Positions 9,725 through 21,045 of a DNA stretch of 64,000 bases are shown in pieces. The stretch comes from Perognathus longimembris pacificus. Its lineage: Eukaryota; Chordata; Mammalia; Rodentia; Heteromyidae. The stretch is from contig NC_063188.1 in the NCBI RefSeq assembly GCF_023159225.1, forward strand, positions 15,831,086-15,895,085. Reading direction: 5' to 3'. Numbering within the stretch: the stretch's first letter is position 1; every line of letters begins with the position of its first letter. A program made the translations under genes and the position numbers. The notes under the pieces are model-generated. The model had not been told where the DNA came from and made no database searches. It worked only from the letters and a program-made list of their open reading frames with translations.

Positions 9725-10010
9725 CACCAAAGGCAGTTTTAAAGGGCCTTGAATAGTATTCTTCAATATTCATGTCATAGTTGCAAACTTCAGAAGTCCT
9801 GAAGGCAAAATAGCTTACTAATTTGAGTGGCCTGAGAGCCCAAAAATGGATGAAGTTATTATTTTTGTCTCTTTTTTTCTGGAGTTCATTTAGATAAATA
9901 TTATTTTGTAATATCCGAGGCCCATAGGCATTAAACCTTTGAATTCTTCCTCTAAGAGTATCCTCTTTTGGTCTCACTATGTGTAAATGCCTTAATGATG
10001 GGTCATTGTG
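9725..10010. repeat. Unidentified dispersed repeat, copy A
   Basis: The part at about 9880-9995 aligns by eye with 19150-19262: TTCATTTAGATAAATATTAT against TTCATTTCAATAAATTTTAT, and CTCTTTTGGTCTCACTATGT against ATCTTTGGTGTCACTGTGTG. The minus strand is open for about 100 codons after a stop near 10030, but I recognise no protein in it. Confidence 0.45.
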
Positions 10011-10218
10011 ATGAACTACACAAATCCACTAGGTTGGAGTGAGGATAGTGGAAAGAGAGTTAAGATAAATTCTAATGGGATAGAACATACAGGTATTCTT
10101 TTGAAATACCAAATGCTTTTCTTGTTCTAGTTATGGGTTTTGTAGATGCTACTACATTCAAAGTTGCTATGGAAAATATAATAGATCCTTTAAAAATGTC
10201 TGTACATATTAATCAGTA

Positions 10219-10470
10219 TCTTTTTTTTTCTTGCCAGTCTTGGGGCTTAATCTCAAGGCCCAATCTCCTAGCCTGAGCTGGTTTTTTGTTTTTGTTGTTG
10301 CAAGGGTAGCACTCTCACGTGAGCCACAGCTCCACTTCTGGCTTTTGGGTGATTAATTGGAGATAAGAACCTTAAGAACTTTCCAGATGTGGCTGGCTTG
10401 AAATGGTGATCCTCAGGTCTCACCCTCTTGAGTAGCTAGGATTACAGTCAGGAGCCACTTGTGCCCAGCT
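10219..10470 (-). repeat. B1-Geo composite SINE
   Basis: Antisense Geo and B1-like halves (GAGTAGCTAGGATTACAGTC). Its own end (CTTGTGCCCAG) was duplicated as the target site of the next SINE. TAATCAGTATC / TAATCAATACC is its likely own TSD. Confidence 0.85.
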
Positions 10471-10473
10471 TTT

Positions 10474-10685
10474 GTTTGTTTGTGTTTTGCCAGTCCTGGG
10501 CCTTGGACTCAGGGCCTGAGTACTGTCCCTGGCTTCTTTTTTGCTCAAGGCTAGCACTCTGCCACTTAAGCCACAGCGCCACTTCTGGCCATTTTCTATA
10601 TATATATGTGGTGCTGAGGAATCGAACCCAGGGCTTCATGTATACGAGGCAAGCACTCTTGCCACTAGACCATATTCCCAGCCCC
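10474..10685 (-). repeat. IDL-Geo SINE inserted in the end of a B1-Geo SINE
   Basis: Full dimer. TSD CTTGTGCCCAGYTTT at 10458-10472 and 10686-10700 with one mismatch. Confidence 0.93.
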
Positions 10686-10978
10686 CTTGTGCCCAGTTTT
10701 AATCAATACCGTGACTAGTCATTGAACATTGGCCAATCCATCATGTTGTTTCTCTCTGAGGCTTGCTGAAAACTTACATGGCAGAGTTTAGTTTTTCCAC
10801 TCAACCACCTAACTGGTATACTTGCAAAATATATTGCTTTAAGAGAGTAAGGTTTGATTCAATCTCCTCATCCTGTGACAAAATCTGAAATACTTAGAAT
10901 TTTGTAAAACCTGAAAAGTCATTGTTAGTAGCCAATAAGTTACAAGTACCAGGGTGAGGATGCTGGTGAAAATAATGT

Positions 10979-11640
10979 CGTGGAGTTCATTTCACTTAGC
11001 ATCATCTTATGTGTTCATAGGGCATAGCTATTAGGCTCTTGTGATCCTCTGCTGTGACTAGCCTAAACCTGTGCTAATTATTCTCTATGTGGGAGACCAT
11101 AGAGTCCATGTTTCTTTGGGTCTGGCTCACTTCACTTAGTATAATTTTTTCCAAGTCCTTCCATTTCCTTATGAATGGGGCAATGTCATTCTTTCTGATA
11201 GAGGCATAAAATTCCATTGTGTATATGTACCATGGAAACAACTGTTATATCACTGTTGTAATTACTTTCAACATGCCATGTGAAACTGTAGCTTCTATTG
11301 TTGATGATCCTCTTGTATCCCCTTCCTGTGGTTGTACCCACACTATCACTGTATCTTATCTGAGTACATTGGAAACCGTGTATACTGGTATTAGAACTAG
11401 GAAAGTGAAAGGGAATATCAAAATCAAGAGAGACAGGATAAAAAGACAAATGACTACAAAAGCAATACTTGCAAAAATGATTGGTGTAAATCAACTGAAC
11501 AACTCATGGGGGGAGAGGGAAAAGGAGAGGAGGAGAATGAGGGAGGAGGTAACAAACAGTACAAGAAGTATACCCAATGCCTAACATATGAAACTGTAAC
11601 CCCTCTGTACATCAGTTTGACAATAAAAAAATTAAAAAAA
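10979..11640 (+). repeat. L1 3' end with 5' inversion (twin-primed)
   Basis: 10979 to about 11232 is antisense L1 ORF2 end (CCAAGTCCTTCCATTTCC, AAATTCCATTGTGTATATG). From about 11233 the strand flips to sense 3' UTR (GTATACTGGTATTAGAACTA), ending GACAATAAAAAAATTAAAAA. TSD GAAAATAATGT lies at 10968-10978 and 11641-11651, so the two opposite pieces arrived in one event. Confidence 0.93.
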
Positions 11641-11651
11641 GAAAATAATGT

Positions 11652-11929
11652 TGTGTATCATGATAGACACTAGAGGGCACCCTTGTGCTTTTGGAAGTCC
11701 AGACCTGTATGCGCACAAGCCACGATAATTTCACCCATTTTCCAGAGGGATTTATCATATGATGGTTCTGGGGCTTGGGATATAACAGGGACCATTTTGA
11801 AGAAGATAACACATTAGGGATTCTGGCTATCATGGTTTAGCTTTGTAGGCGGGGCTTATTGTGCCTCAGACATGAGAGAAGTTATTAAAAGAATGACAAA
11901 AAGGGCAATTATTTTCAATGACTAGCTGT
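11652..11929. other. Unassigned sequence
   Basis: Nothing recognised. Confidence 0.4.
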
Positions 11930-13330
11930 AAGCAGATTCCAAGATCAGCATTTCTAGATTCTTCTTCTGAGATTTAGGTGTATATCCTACTGGTTAACGG
12001 ACTTGTATGTCGCTACCTGAATATCCCTCAGATGGCTTAACCTCAATGTTTCAAAAATGGAACTAATTTTCTTTCTTTCTATATTCTCTTTTCCTATCTT
12101 CCTCGATGCCACAAGCCCCCTAGCACTACTCCCATTTTGTACCCCAAAGATCTTTTCACTTCCTAGCATTTCCTCCTTCAGTATATCATGTGTCCTTTTC
12201 ATTCGAGACATCAAATGGTGGTGCCATCTTTCATATACTTACGTTTCTATCTTCTTGGTCCTATAATTATCTTGTTCTGTTCAATTTTATTTCCTAAGTA
12301 TCTTTGAATTTAACTAATCTTCCAAAATACCATTCCTGGTCACCATCTTAGCTCACCTCCATCACTGCAGTATCTTTTTTTTTTTTTGTCAGTCCTGGAG
12401 CTTGAACTCAGAGCCTGGGCACTGTCCCCAACATTTATTTTGCTCAAGGCTAGCACAGTGCCACTTCTGGCTTGTTTTCCTGCTTATATGGTGCTGAGGA
12501 ATCAAACCCAAGGCTTCATGCATGTTGGACAAGCACTCTATCACTATGCCACAGTCCCAATAGCTTTGAGACATCTTCCTCACATCCATATTGATACCTA
12601 TTTATTCTCCATCCAGCAGCCAGAGTATATCTAAAATCCAAATGTAACTATGTCACCTCTTTGCTTGCAATTATTTAAGGGAATCTCAGCCTTCAGAATA
12701 GTGTTTACAGGTTTTAGCATGAAATTCACTTATCCTACTTTGGGAGCATCTATTTTTTTCCCTATGTACTATTGCAAAGAAATTGGGAATGAACCAGCGA
12801 ATGAAACATAGATAGGTTTTGCTTTCTCGAAGTTTAGTCTCAGAGTCACAGCTTATATTGAGGTTATGTTCTAGTGCTCGCGCCTTTCATGATTTGCTTG
12901 CTGCTCACACTTACAACCTGTGATCTTTCCATTCCCTATGCTTTCATCTCTTCCTATCTCCTCCCCTACTGCTTCAGACTACAGTTCAGCCAAGCAGAGC
13001 GACTTGCATTTTCACCTGCGTCTCTCTTTAATGCCTTCAGACAGGCTATTTTATCTCGATGGGCAATATCTACTACAATGTTTTCATCAGGAAAAAGTCT
13101 ATTCCTTTTTCAAACTCATTTCGGATGCTACACCTTACAGGAAGCATTCCCTCCTAAATTTTATCCTCTAAGCTCATATGAGGTGTCAGTGTAATCGCAG
13201 AAAGACTTGTGTTGACCTCTATTACGGCTCTCATTATATGGGTAGAGCATGACAATTATTTACTGCTTCGTCTCTCCCTTCTTTGTGAGAGTCCATCACG
13301 CGGAGAACTTATCCCTAGAGCCCAAGTCCA
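11930..13330 (+). repeat. Ancient L2 LINE fragment
   Basis: In order, the text follows remembered L2 3' coding sequence: AACCTCAATGTTTCAAAAAT (11.98-12.07 kb), TCACCATCTTAGCTCACCTC (12.34 kb), CAGCCAGAGTATATCTAAAA (12.61 kb), and a Pro/Ser-rich translated stretch with AGGAAGCATTCCCTCC near 13.14 kb. Highly diverged and split by an IDL-Geo SINE. Not coding. Confidence 0.7.
12371..12563 (-). repeat. IDL-Geo SINE inside the L2 fragment
   Basis: Older, diverged dimer with a partly deleted Geo half (GCTAGCACAGTGCCACTTC). Confidence 0.85.
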
Positions 13331-13948
13331 GGGTTGTGTTAAGCTGCTTACGTTTTCATTCACTCAGTTTCTTTGTTGCTAGCTAGTCCTTGGACTTATC
13401 TGACTCAATCAAGGTCTTTAACGAAATCATAACTGGTGACCCTTTGTTTAATATCTTTCATTTCTAGCTGTTTCCTCCAGCTCTGTTCTTTACAAAGCAA
13501 GAGATAGACTTTAGAAAAAGCTGCCTTTCGCTAGTCCATGCTGGTACATGTTGTCCAACTGCTCGAAATGGAACAATGACCATGTAGACCTGACAAGTGG
13601 CCTCCTTGATTCTCTGGATCAGCTCAGAAGGACCTACTTATTCTCCAATTTGGACTTGTAGGAAAACATATAATCATCCCCTTATTCAAGAGACTAATGG
13701 TAAAAACAGACTTTTCCATTTCAATTATGGTATCCTATTCTTTGGTTGATTATGTGTTCCAGCTATGGTCTTGTATTTCATAAATGTCATCCGACCTTCG
13801 GGAAATGGATTCTTGTTTTGCAAGAACAGCATAGTCCTAGGACATTGCAATCACCGCCTACTTTTATTTCACCTGAATTAATCAAACTATTTTCCTACTT
13901 ACAGCTCTTCCATCTTTCCCTACACGTAGACTGTTAACTATTACTCTG
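13331..13948. other. Unassigned sequence
   Basis: No repeat or exon recognised; it may contain the far end of the L2 fragment. Confidence 0.35.
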
Positions 13949-13963
13949 ATAAAAATCTCACAT

Positions 13964-14195
13964 AAGGCTTGGAATATGGCCTAGTGGCAAGAGTGCTTGT
14001 CTCATATACATGAAGCCCTAGGTTCTATTTCTCAGCACCACATACATAGAAAAGGCCAGAAGTGGCACTGTGCCTCAAGTTGGCAGAGTGCTAGCCTTGA
14101 GCAAAATAAAATAAAATGAAATAAAATGAAATTAAAAAAATGAAGAAGTCAGGGACAGTGCTCAAACCCTGAGTTCATGCCCCAGGACTGGCAAA
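13964..14195 (+). repeat. IDL-Geo SINE with internal A-rich insertion
   Basis: Between CTTGAGC and GAAGTCAGGGACAG, where other copies have only AAAAA, this copy has about 45 bp of AAATAAAATG-like repeats (about 14104-14148). TSD ATAAAAATCTYACAT at 13949-13963 and 14196-14210. Confidence 0.93.
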
Positions 14196-14430
14196 ATAAA
14201 AATCTTACATATAGGTAGAGTTTCTATCTCTATGCATTTGTAACCTCTAGTCCCATTTGAACCCTCAATATTAGCAGATGAAGCAGTATTTTTCTAGCTT
14301 GCTTTCTCCTCCATAGCTCTCAATAGATGATAGAAACTTCCTTTTGCCTCCTCCGATTTTCTACTCCATCACTTCCATATTTGTTCTCAAAACTTGACCT
14401 GCCTGGCCCTTCTACAAACATTACATTTTT

Positions 14431-14690
14431 ATTTTTTAAAATTTTATTGTAAAGGTGATGTACAGAGGGGTTACAGTCACATAAGTTAAGATAATGAGTA
14501 CATTTCTTCTGGAACAGTGTCACCCTTCCTTCATTTTCTGCCCCCATCAAGTTGGAGAGTTCATTCCCAACATAGTGTCTAGTGGGTATTATTGTTGCAT
14601 TGGGTCACCTTTTGTCCCATGGTTGCATTTGACCTCTTGTTGCCGCCTTTCCTCATTATGTTTCCCTTACTTTAGCTAATGTACATCTCA
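14431..14690 (-). repeat. 5'-truncated L1 3' UTR
   Basis: AATTTTATTGTAAAGGTGAT then GTACAGAGGGGTTACAG and a C/T-rich stretch, the antisense of the local L1 3' UTR. Confidence 0.75.
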
Positions 14691-15229
14691 ACTTAAAAAA
14701 CAAAATTGACTCTATTCCCTTAACCTGTGAACAAGTTCCAGATTTTCTCCTCTACTAACTTTTCTCTGGCCATGACTTCCTATCACAATTCAGCCTATTG
14801 GCAATGTAATCATAATGAGTTATAGTCTTCACTAATCAGAGAGGCTTTGCCTGAAAAGGAGTTAGAGATTCAGTATGTTTGGAGAAGGGGTTTACGGTGA
14901 AGTGAGGAATAAAAACACAATGTTCTGTACTGGTAGAGAAAAGATCAATGGAAAAGAATAAGCATGTAAAGACAGTAAGGAAAAGCTGTGGTAAACTAGC
15001 TGTCATCCAAGAAAGAAAACGAGAGGTTTCTGCAGAAAATATCTGCAAAACAGGAGAAGAGGAGCGTGGTTCACTTAAAGCAAATACCACAGGCTACCTG
15101 AAGATGGCGCTCTGCTCACAGAATTGAGAAGAAGAGCGCCATAGGCAATAGGAATTTAGAATGATCATTTTTCTCCTTTCTATTTACACTCTTTCCTGTA
15201 TTTAAACCTATGCTTTCCTATGAAGAGAA
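14691..15229. other. Unassigned sequence
   Basis: No clear repeat. GAAGATGGCGCTCTGC at about 15101 and GAGCGCC at 15135 form a small inverted similarity, probably chance. Confidence 0.35.
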
Positions 15230-16130
15230 AGCACTCACATCCTGTCCTGCCAGAGCTAACCACTACTTGTACATGGTTAGCTCATTCTACTTCTTCTTAC
15301 TTTATATGCTCTTTCTATAGTACGTTTCCTTGCATTTCACACTACAAATTTTACTGTAAAATTGCAGTTCCTTCTCTCATTCTCTTTATCTTCCTTTCTC
15401 GCCTTTCTACCTCCCTGACTTCATTTCTAACTGCCACTATATATATATTTTCTATATGTACCAAGTTCCTTTCCTTATAATCATATAGTGGACTCCCTAG
15501 TTTAAAATCTATCCTTCAGTTTTGGTAAATTCCTGAGCTATCTCACCTCTCACTACCCCTTTATCACTACACCTCACACAATGGAGCCGGCACCATGGTT
15601 TCCAAGTTCCCACTTCTACATGGAGCTTTTACATCTTGCAATTTACTATAACATGTGTGGAGGTTTCTAAGAACTTCCCAAAAGGTAAGTTGAATCTTTC
15701 TCAGAATTCACTCTCTGCAATGTATCTGAACTAGCTAGTGTTGGTTATCTTTATCCTCCTTCTTTTACTTCTCTTTTCCTTTGACTTGAATAATATTTCA
15801 GTATGTGAATTCTTCCCTTCACTCCTCTATGGTATTTGGTTCCGTACCAACTTGCTTCGTTGTCTTCCTCTCATCTGTGTGGATTATTCTTCATTGATAT
15901 TTCTTCTGGTACATTCTGTGATTTCGGCATGGCAGTTCACAACCCTCTAAAACTTCAACTACTACCTCTCTATAGTTGGTTTCTAGTATTTTTTAATCTC
16001 TACCCAGCATCTCATACCTCTATATCTTTTGTATTTGATGAGTGTCATAATGTGGATGATTTTCAAATGCTGTATATGAAGGTACATCCAAGGCTTAATT
16101 TACTTGCCTTTGACCAAAGCCATAAAGCCT
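15230..16130 (+). repeat. Probable second ancient L2-like LINE fragment
   Basis: C/T-rich sense-strand text. TTCAACTACTACCTCTCTAT (15.95 kb) and GTGGATGATTTTCAAATGCT (16.05 kb) resemble the reverse-transcriptase end of L2. Very diverged. Confidence 0.45.
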
Positions 16131-16288
16131 AAAGCCTTTTCTTTCTTTCCTAAGAGTGGTGCTCTCTTCCTAGTCACTGATATAAAGCATTTTGGCATTA
16201 ACTTTTTACTAATTGATCCATTCTTTCAGTAAACATTTAATGATCTGTTGTATTAGTCCTGCTTTTTTTTGTTTAAAGAAACTCTTCA

Positions 16289-16730
16289 TGCCAGCCACTG
16301 GTAGGTTCCATCTGTAATCCTTCCTACCTAATAAAGAGGCTGATAGCTGGGGCTGGGGATATAGCCTAGTGGCAAGAGTGCCTGCCTCGGATACACGAGG
16401 CCCTAGGTTCGATTCCCCAGCACCACATATACAGAAAACGGCCAGAAGTGGCGCTGTGGCTCAAGTGGCAGAGTGCTAGCCTTGAGCGGGAAGAAGCCAG
16501 GGACAGTGCTCAGGCCCTGAGTCCAAGGCCCAGGACTGGCCAAAAAAAAAAAAAAAAAAAAAAAGAGGCTGATAGCTGAAGATAGAGGGCAAAAGCCAGC
16601 CTGGACAGGAAAGTCTTAACCAGAAGAAAGCTTTAAGTAGAGCTCTGCCTTAATGGTAGAGTGCTAGCCTTGAGCAAAAAATCTAAGAGATATTGTCCAT
16701 GCTCTGAGTTCAAGCCCCAGGAACAGCGCA
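16289..16730 (+). repeat. B1-Geo composite SINE split by an IDL-Geo
   Basis: Left part 16289-16349 (CCAGCCACTGGTAGGTTCC) and right part 16579-16730 (AAGCCAGCCTGGACAGGAAA to GAGTTCAAGCCCC). The 3' end continues into a (CA)n tract. Confidence 0.88.
16350..16561 (+). repeat. IDL-Geo SINE, young-type subfamily
   Basis: GGGGATATAGCC, GCCTCGGATACACG and GAGCGGGAAGAAG diagnostics; pure A tail. Exact 17-bp TSD AAAGAGGCTGATAGCTG at 16333-16349 and 16562-16578. Confidence 0.97.
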
Positions 16731-16747
16731 TGTGTATGTGCGCGCGT

Positions 16748-16748
<1 letters not shown>

Positions 16749-16788
<40 letters not shown>
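16749..16788. repeat. (CA)n microsatellite at a SINE tail
   Basis: About 20 CA units just 3' of the Geo half of a B1-Geo SINE, preceded by GTGTATGTGCGCGCG. Confidence 0.95.
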
Positions 16789-16793
<5 letters not shown>

Positions 16794-18239
16794 TGATAGC
16801 TACTCTTTACTATAGAACAACAAAACTTTAACAGTTTGTTTTACAAGAGGACTTTACAATCTTGGCATGTCTAATTCAGTTTTCAACAAAAACTAGCCAT
16901 TCTGAAAATACCATGACATGCCTATATTCTTATGTGTATTTTTTCTGTCATATGGAATATGATCCATTGCATGCCACATTTTGTTCATTAAAATACTACC
17001 TTTCCTCCCAAACTTAGCTCAAATATAGCCTTTTAACAAAATGTTTTACATTACCCTTTATAATAAACCATCTCTTTGCTTTATCCTTTCCATAATACAG
17101 TTGCTTGCTGATACTACTTGCTAATTGTTTACAGTTGCTGTCTTGGTTTGACTTTCATGTTATTGAAAAGGAGGAAGAGATTACAGAAGAGGGGTAGAAT
17201 CTTTGATATAAAATTATCATGCAAACATCGGATACAGGAGATCTAAATTAGAAGACATCATCAAGGATATCCATTATTGGTGAGAAGAGCTTGGATTTGT
17301 AAATTAAATATGCAGGATCCTTTCTGCATTCTTCATAAAATAAAGTGGTTTTGAAGTAGAGGAACATTTCAATTACAGCTCAGAAAATGGAATGCAGCCA
17401 GAGATAATTGGAAATGGGCCAGTGAAGCCAAAAACTTAGAAAATTGTGTACAAAACTGTACACTTGACAGAAAATTATCTGGAAGTGTATGCTAACACTT
17501 TGCAAAATACTTATATAAAAAGAAAGTGATCAGTACAACTGACAGGATTTATAGGCAAAAGACAGTAAAGGGCTGGCATATAAAATGAAAGATAGCACTT
17601 TTTCTGGTCCTGCAATGGTAATAGCTGAAATTAATTTCTTAAAAGCTTGGATATTTGGCAGAAGTAAGTGGAAGATGAGCAAATTCTTGTAAGTAAGAGT
17701 AGGAATTGAAAACAATGAGAAATGGTCAAGGAGAGAGAAGCCCAGCTTTCATTTCAAGCTGTCAGAGAAGATTGGTACAGATGAAAAAATAATTTAAAGA
17801 AAGCTCTCAAGGAAAGAAATGAAGCCAAATGCTTTGGAGAGAAAAATAGATCATTTCAATTTTAGAAAAAACTAATGGAGTACATAAAAGAAGAAAAAAA
17901 CGAAATTAGGAGCAACAATCAGAAAAATCAGAGCAAATGACAAATATCTGCAACTGACTGAAAGAGTCAGAATATTATGAAGAAGCAAGGCTAGTGACAT
18001 TTTATCATGCAGGAAGGTTTCTCTCTGTTACAGATATTAGACACTTAAGTTGAAGTCACTTCAAGTCAGTTATGAGATTTCTTTCTGGAGCTACAATACA
18101 GGGGAGGCTGGAGTACACAAAAGCATGCAGAAAATGAAATGGTGACTCAGCAACAGACTTCACAGCTCCAAATGTGAGTGAACACCACAACCAAAGTGTT
18201 GATGAGCAAATCTGGGTCTGAACCCCTTATTTGATGCAA
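16789..18239. other. Unique AT-rich sequence
   Basis: About 1.45 kb with no repeat or exon that I recognise. No open frame longer than about 60 codons. Confidence 0.4.
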
Positions 18240-18440
18240 CACCATAGCAAATCTAAGAGCTTTGAGACAGGGAATCTATGAGCTTCTAATCTGACTTCTG
18301 GTACTTAACCAGTTGTATAACTGTTGACAAATCTTCTGGCTTCCAGATCCTTGAATTGCTCATCTGTAAAGTGACTTGGCATTTCTATGAAGCTCAATTG
18401 CGATGATATTTAGGAAAACATCTTGAGTAAAATTTAGAGA
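18240..18440 (+). repeat. MIR SINE
   Basis: TCTGACTTCTGGTACTTAAC, then TGTATAACTGTTGACAAATC and GCTCATCTGTAAAGTG follow the tRNA-derived and core MIR layout. Confidence 0.6.
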
Positions 18441-19029
18441 TAATTAGATGTAATGTCAAATGGGCCGAGGACACAGTTTTTTGTGGGTGTCTCTTGTATG
18501 GACAATACATGGGAAATGGTCAATGTGATAAAATAAGGATTAATATTGGAACAAAGATAACTCAGACACGGAATGTCACAGATATTTCTGAACATTTTTT
18601 AAAAGAATTTTTTTCCTATTAGGTCTCACAATTCATGATGCATAAGGCACATCTAAAGGCTTTTTAAAGGAAGTGATAGGTGATCAGGGAATGTCAGTGC
18701 TCATGCAAGGAATCAGAGGATATTGAATATTTCAGAATAAGTGTGTTCTTTGAACAAAATGCAGCTTTAACATACATTTCTCTTCTTCTATACCTTTGGA
18801 CCCTACTATTTCATATCTCTTTGTGCTCATTTGGGTATTAGGAAAGAAGTGAATGTTGTTGAGAGTAAGATCCCTTACATCTAAGATCACTTACTGATCA
18901 CTTATTATAGCTGTGCTAGACATCTTACTTGAGAAAATAGACATTGAACGGGAACAAAATTACATATAAAATTGAAAAAAAAAACAAATGGGGAAACTGT
19001 AGGATGAAGGCCTTTTCCAAATTCAAAAT
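18441..19029. other. Unassigned sequence
   Basis: Nothing recognised. Confidence 0.35.
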
Positions 19030-19268
19030 GGTACAGCCCTCTGTAAGGACAAATAAGTTGTCAGATTATTGTAATGGTCTTTTAATTGCCACTGGGCCAC
19101 ATCTTCTACCTTTGCAATCAATGTTTTCATGATCACTGCAAAAAAGCAATCTTGTTTTCTTTTCATTTCAATAAATTTTATTTGATCAGAGGCACAAAGG
19201 CATTGCACTTTTAGGTTCCTCATCTTTGGTGTCACTGTGTGGAAATGCCTAGAGTTCTGTAAAAGCAT
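19030..19268. repeat. Unidentified dispersed repeat, copy B
   Basis: The part at about 19150-19262 aligns by eye with 9880-9995. The minus strand is open here for 81 codons, with an RHFHTV segment resembling RHLHIV in the other copy. Confidence 0.45.
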
Positions 19269-19293
19269 TCTTTCTTTAAAAAAATCCTCCTTA

Positions 19294-19488
19294 GGGGCTG
19301 GGAATATGGCCTAGTGGCAGAGCGCTTGCCTCGTATACATGAAGCTCTGGGTTCGATTCCCCAGCACCACATATATAAAAAAAGCCAGATGTGGCACTGT
19401 GGCTCAAGTGGCAGAGTGCTAGCTAGCCTTGAGCAAAAAGAAGCCAGGGACAGTGCTCAGGCTCTGAGTTCAAGCCCCAGGACTGGCA
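19294..19488 (+). repeat. IDL-Geo SINE
   Basis: Full dimer with the GAGCAAAAAGAAGCC and GTTCAAGCCCCAGG diagnostics. TSD AAAAAAATCCTC at 19278-19289 and 19489-19500. A 4-bp GCTA duplication lies in GTGCTAGCTAGCC. Confidence 0.93.
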
Positions 19489-19534
19489 AAAAAAATCCTC
19501 ATTTATTCTCACTGTGTAAATGTAAAGAGGATAT

Positions 19535-19735
19535 ATATTTTTTTCCAGTCCTGGGCCTTGAGCTCAGGGGCCTGAGCACTGTCCCTGGCTTCTCTTTGCT
19601 CAAGGCTAGCACTCTACCATTTAAGCCACAGCGCTCCTTCTGGCTGTTTTCTATATATGTGGTACTGGGGAACCAAACCCAGGGCTTCATGTATACGAGG
19701 CAAGCGCTCTTGTCACTAGGCCATGTTCCCAGCCC
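19535..19735 (-). repeat. IDL-Geo SINE
   Basis: Full dimer. Exact TSD AAAGAGGATAT at 19524-19534 and 19736-19746. It lies 46 bp from the preceding, oppositely oriented copy. Confidence 0.94.
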
Positions 19736-19746
19736 AAAGAGGATAT

Positions 19747-20205
19747 TCTTAGGAGAGGATTGCAAGGGCTCACTAGCTATGTGCATAAGAGCATATAAAA
19801 TGATCAAGCAAACTCCAAGAAATGGAAACGATGTGGTTATTATACTGTTTTGAGTTCTTTGTTTCCTTTTCTTGTCTTCTTCCCTTTTTTCTTTGGTTTA
19901 TTATCTTCTGTTGCTGTTTTTTATTTCTGTACCCTTTGTCTTGTATATAAGTTTATCTAATTTGGGGAGGGGACGGAGATTAGTAGAAATGGTGGGACAA
20001 AGGTGAACCAATTCAGCAATGAAACCTATGAGACTCTATGTTGGAAATGAACTATACAACTTTTGGGGGAAAGGAAGCCAGGAGGGGAAAACCTGAGAGA
20101 GAATGAAGGAGGGGGGACATTATTCAAAAGAAATGTACTCATTATCTGACTCATGTAACTGCAACCCCTCTGTACACCACTTTTACAATAAAATTTAAAA
20201 AAAAG
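19747..20205 (+). repeat. L1 3' end (3' UTR and tail)
   Basis: AAACTCCAAGAAATGGAAAC, then a T-rich stretch, then CAACCCCTCTGTACACCAC and TTTTACAATAAAATTTAAAA. Confidence 0.8.
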
Positions 20206-20654
20206 ACAACAACAAAAACAATGTGGAATACTTTACTGGGTTGCTGAACAATTTTCAATGGTTATCCATCACCTATTGTAAGAGTCAGCACACCTTTTTT
20301 TAAAAAAAGGGCAGATAGTAAATATTTTAGACTTTTTTGGACATACACACAATCTTTATGGAATGTTCCTTACTTTTTTTTCCTTCTGAGAAAGCTATAG
20401 ATTTCTTTATTTCAAATCTATGTGTGCATGCCATTGCACAGGTGAATATAGAGAAGAAATCGGTGTTGCAGATGAAAGTTAGTCTTATAATAAATGATTG
20501 ACTTGCTTACTCATTTTTACATCTCTTAAAAAATTGAAAAACATACTCAGCTTGTGGGCTTTACAAGCTAACGGCTAGATTTGCTCTTTCAGGATATAGT
20601 TTGCTGACTATAGAATAAATAAGGTGGGAACTTCTTAATATAGAATAGCAGTCT
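20206..20654. other. Unassigned sequence
   Basis: No repeat or exon recognised. Confidence 0.35.
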
Positions 20655-21045
20655 CCTCAAAATCTGGCCTGCTGATTTTTCTTCACTTTTATCTAGTGCC
20701 CTGAACATTGCTAATACCCTCTACTGCAGTTCTGTTGAATTGTTGGTAGTATCTAGCAGGACACAAGCAGGGGTTTGAATTTCTACTTGTTCGCATTGCA
20801 TCCACTACAATTATCCTCCTACATCCAACTGGCAAACTTTCTCTAAAGAATACTAAAATTGCCATATCTCCTATCCTGTGTAGGTCAGTTAGAATTGGTC
20901 TCTATACTTATACAAATGTGAATGACAATACCTGTAGTACTTGACTCTGCTTATTTCCTTTCTAATGTGAGCCTCTCAATGACAGAAATTGTATTTGCAT
21001 TCTTAGCATACAGTAGCTACTTAGTAAATGCTTAAGATATAAATG
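20655..21045 (+). repeat. Ancient L2 LINE 3' end
   Basis: TGTGAGCCTCTCAATGACAG, then GTATTTGCATTCTTAGCATA and GTAGCTACTTAGTAAATGCT closely follow the L2 3' terminus. Confidence 0.7.

Noticed and set aside
19314..19853. 179-codon plus-strand open frame
   Set aside because: It strings together two IDL-Geo SINEs in opposite orientation and an L1 3' end; the same SINE-derived peptide recurs across the window.
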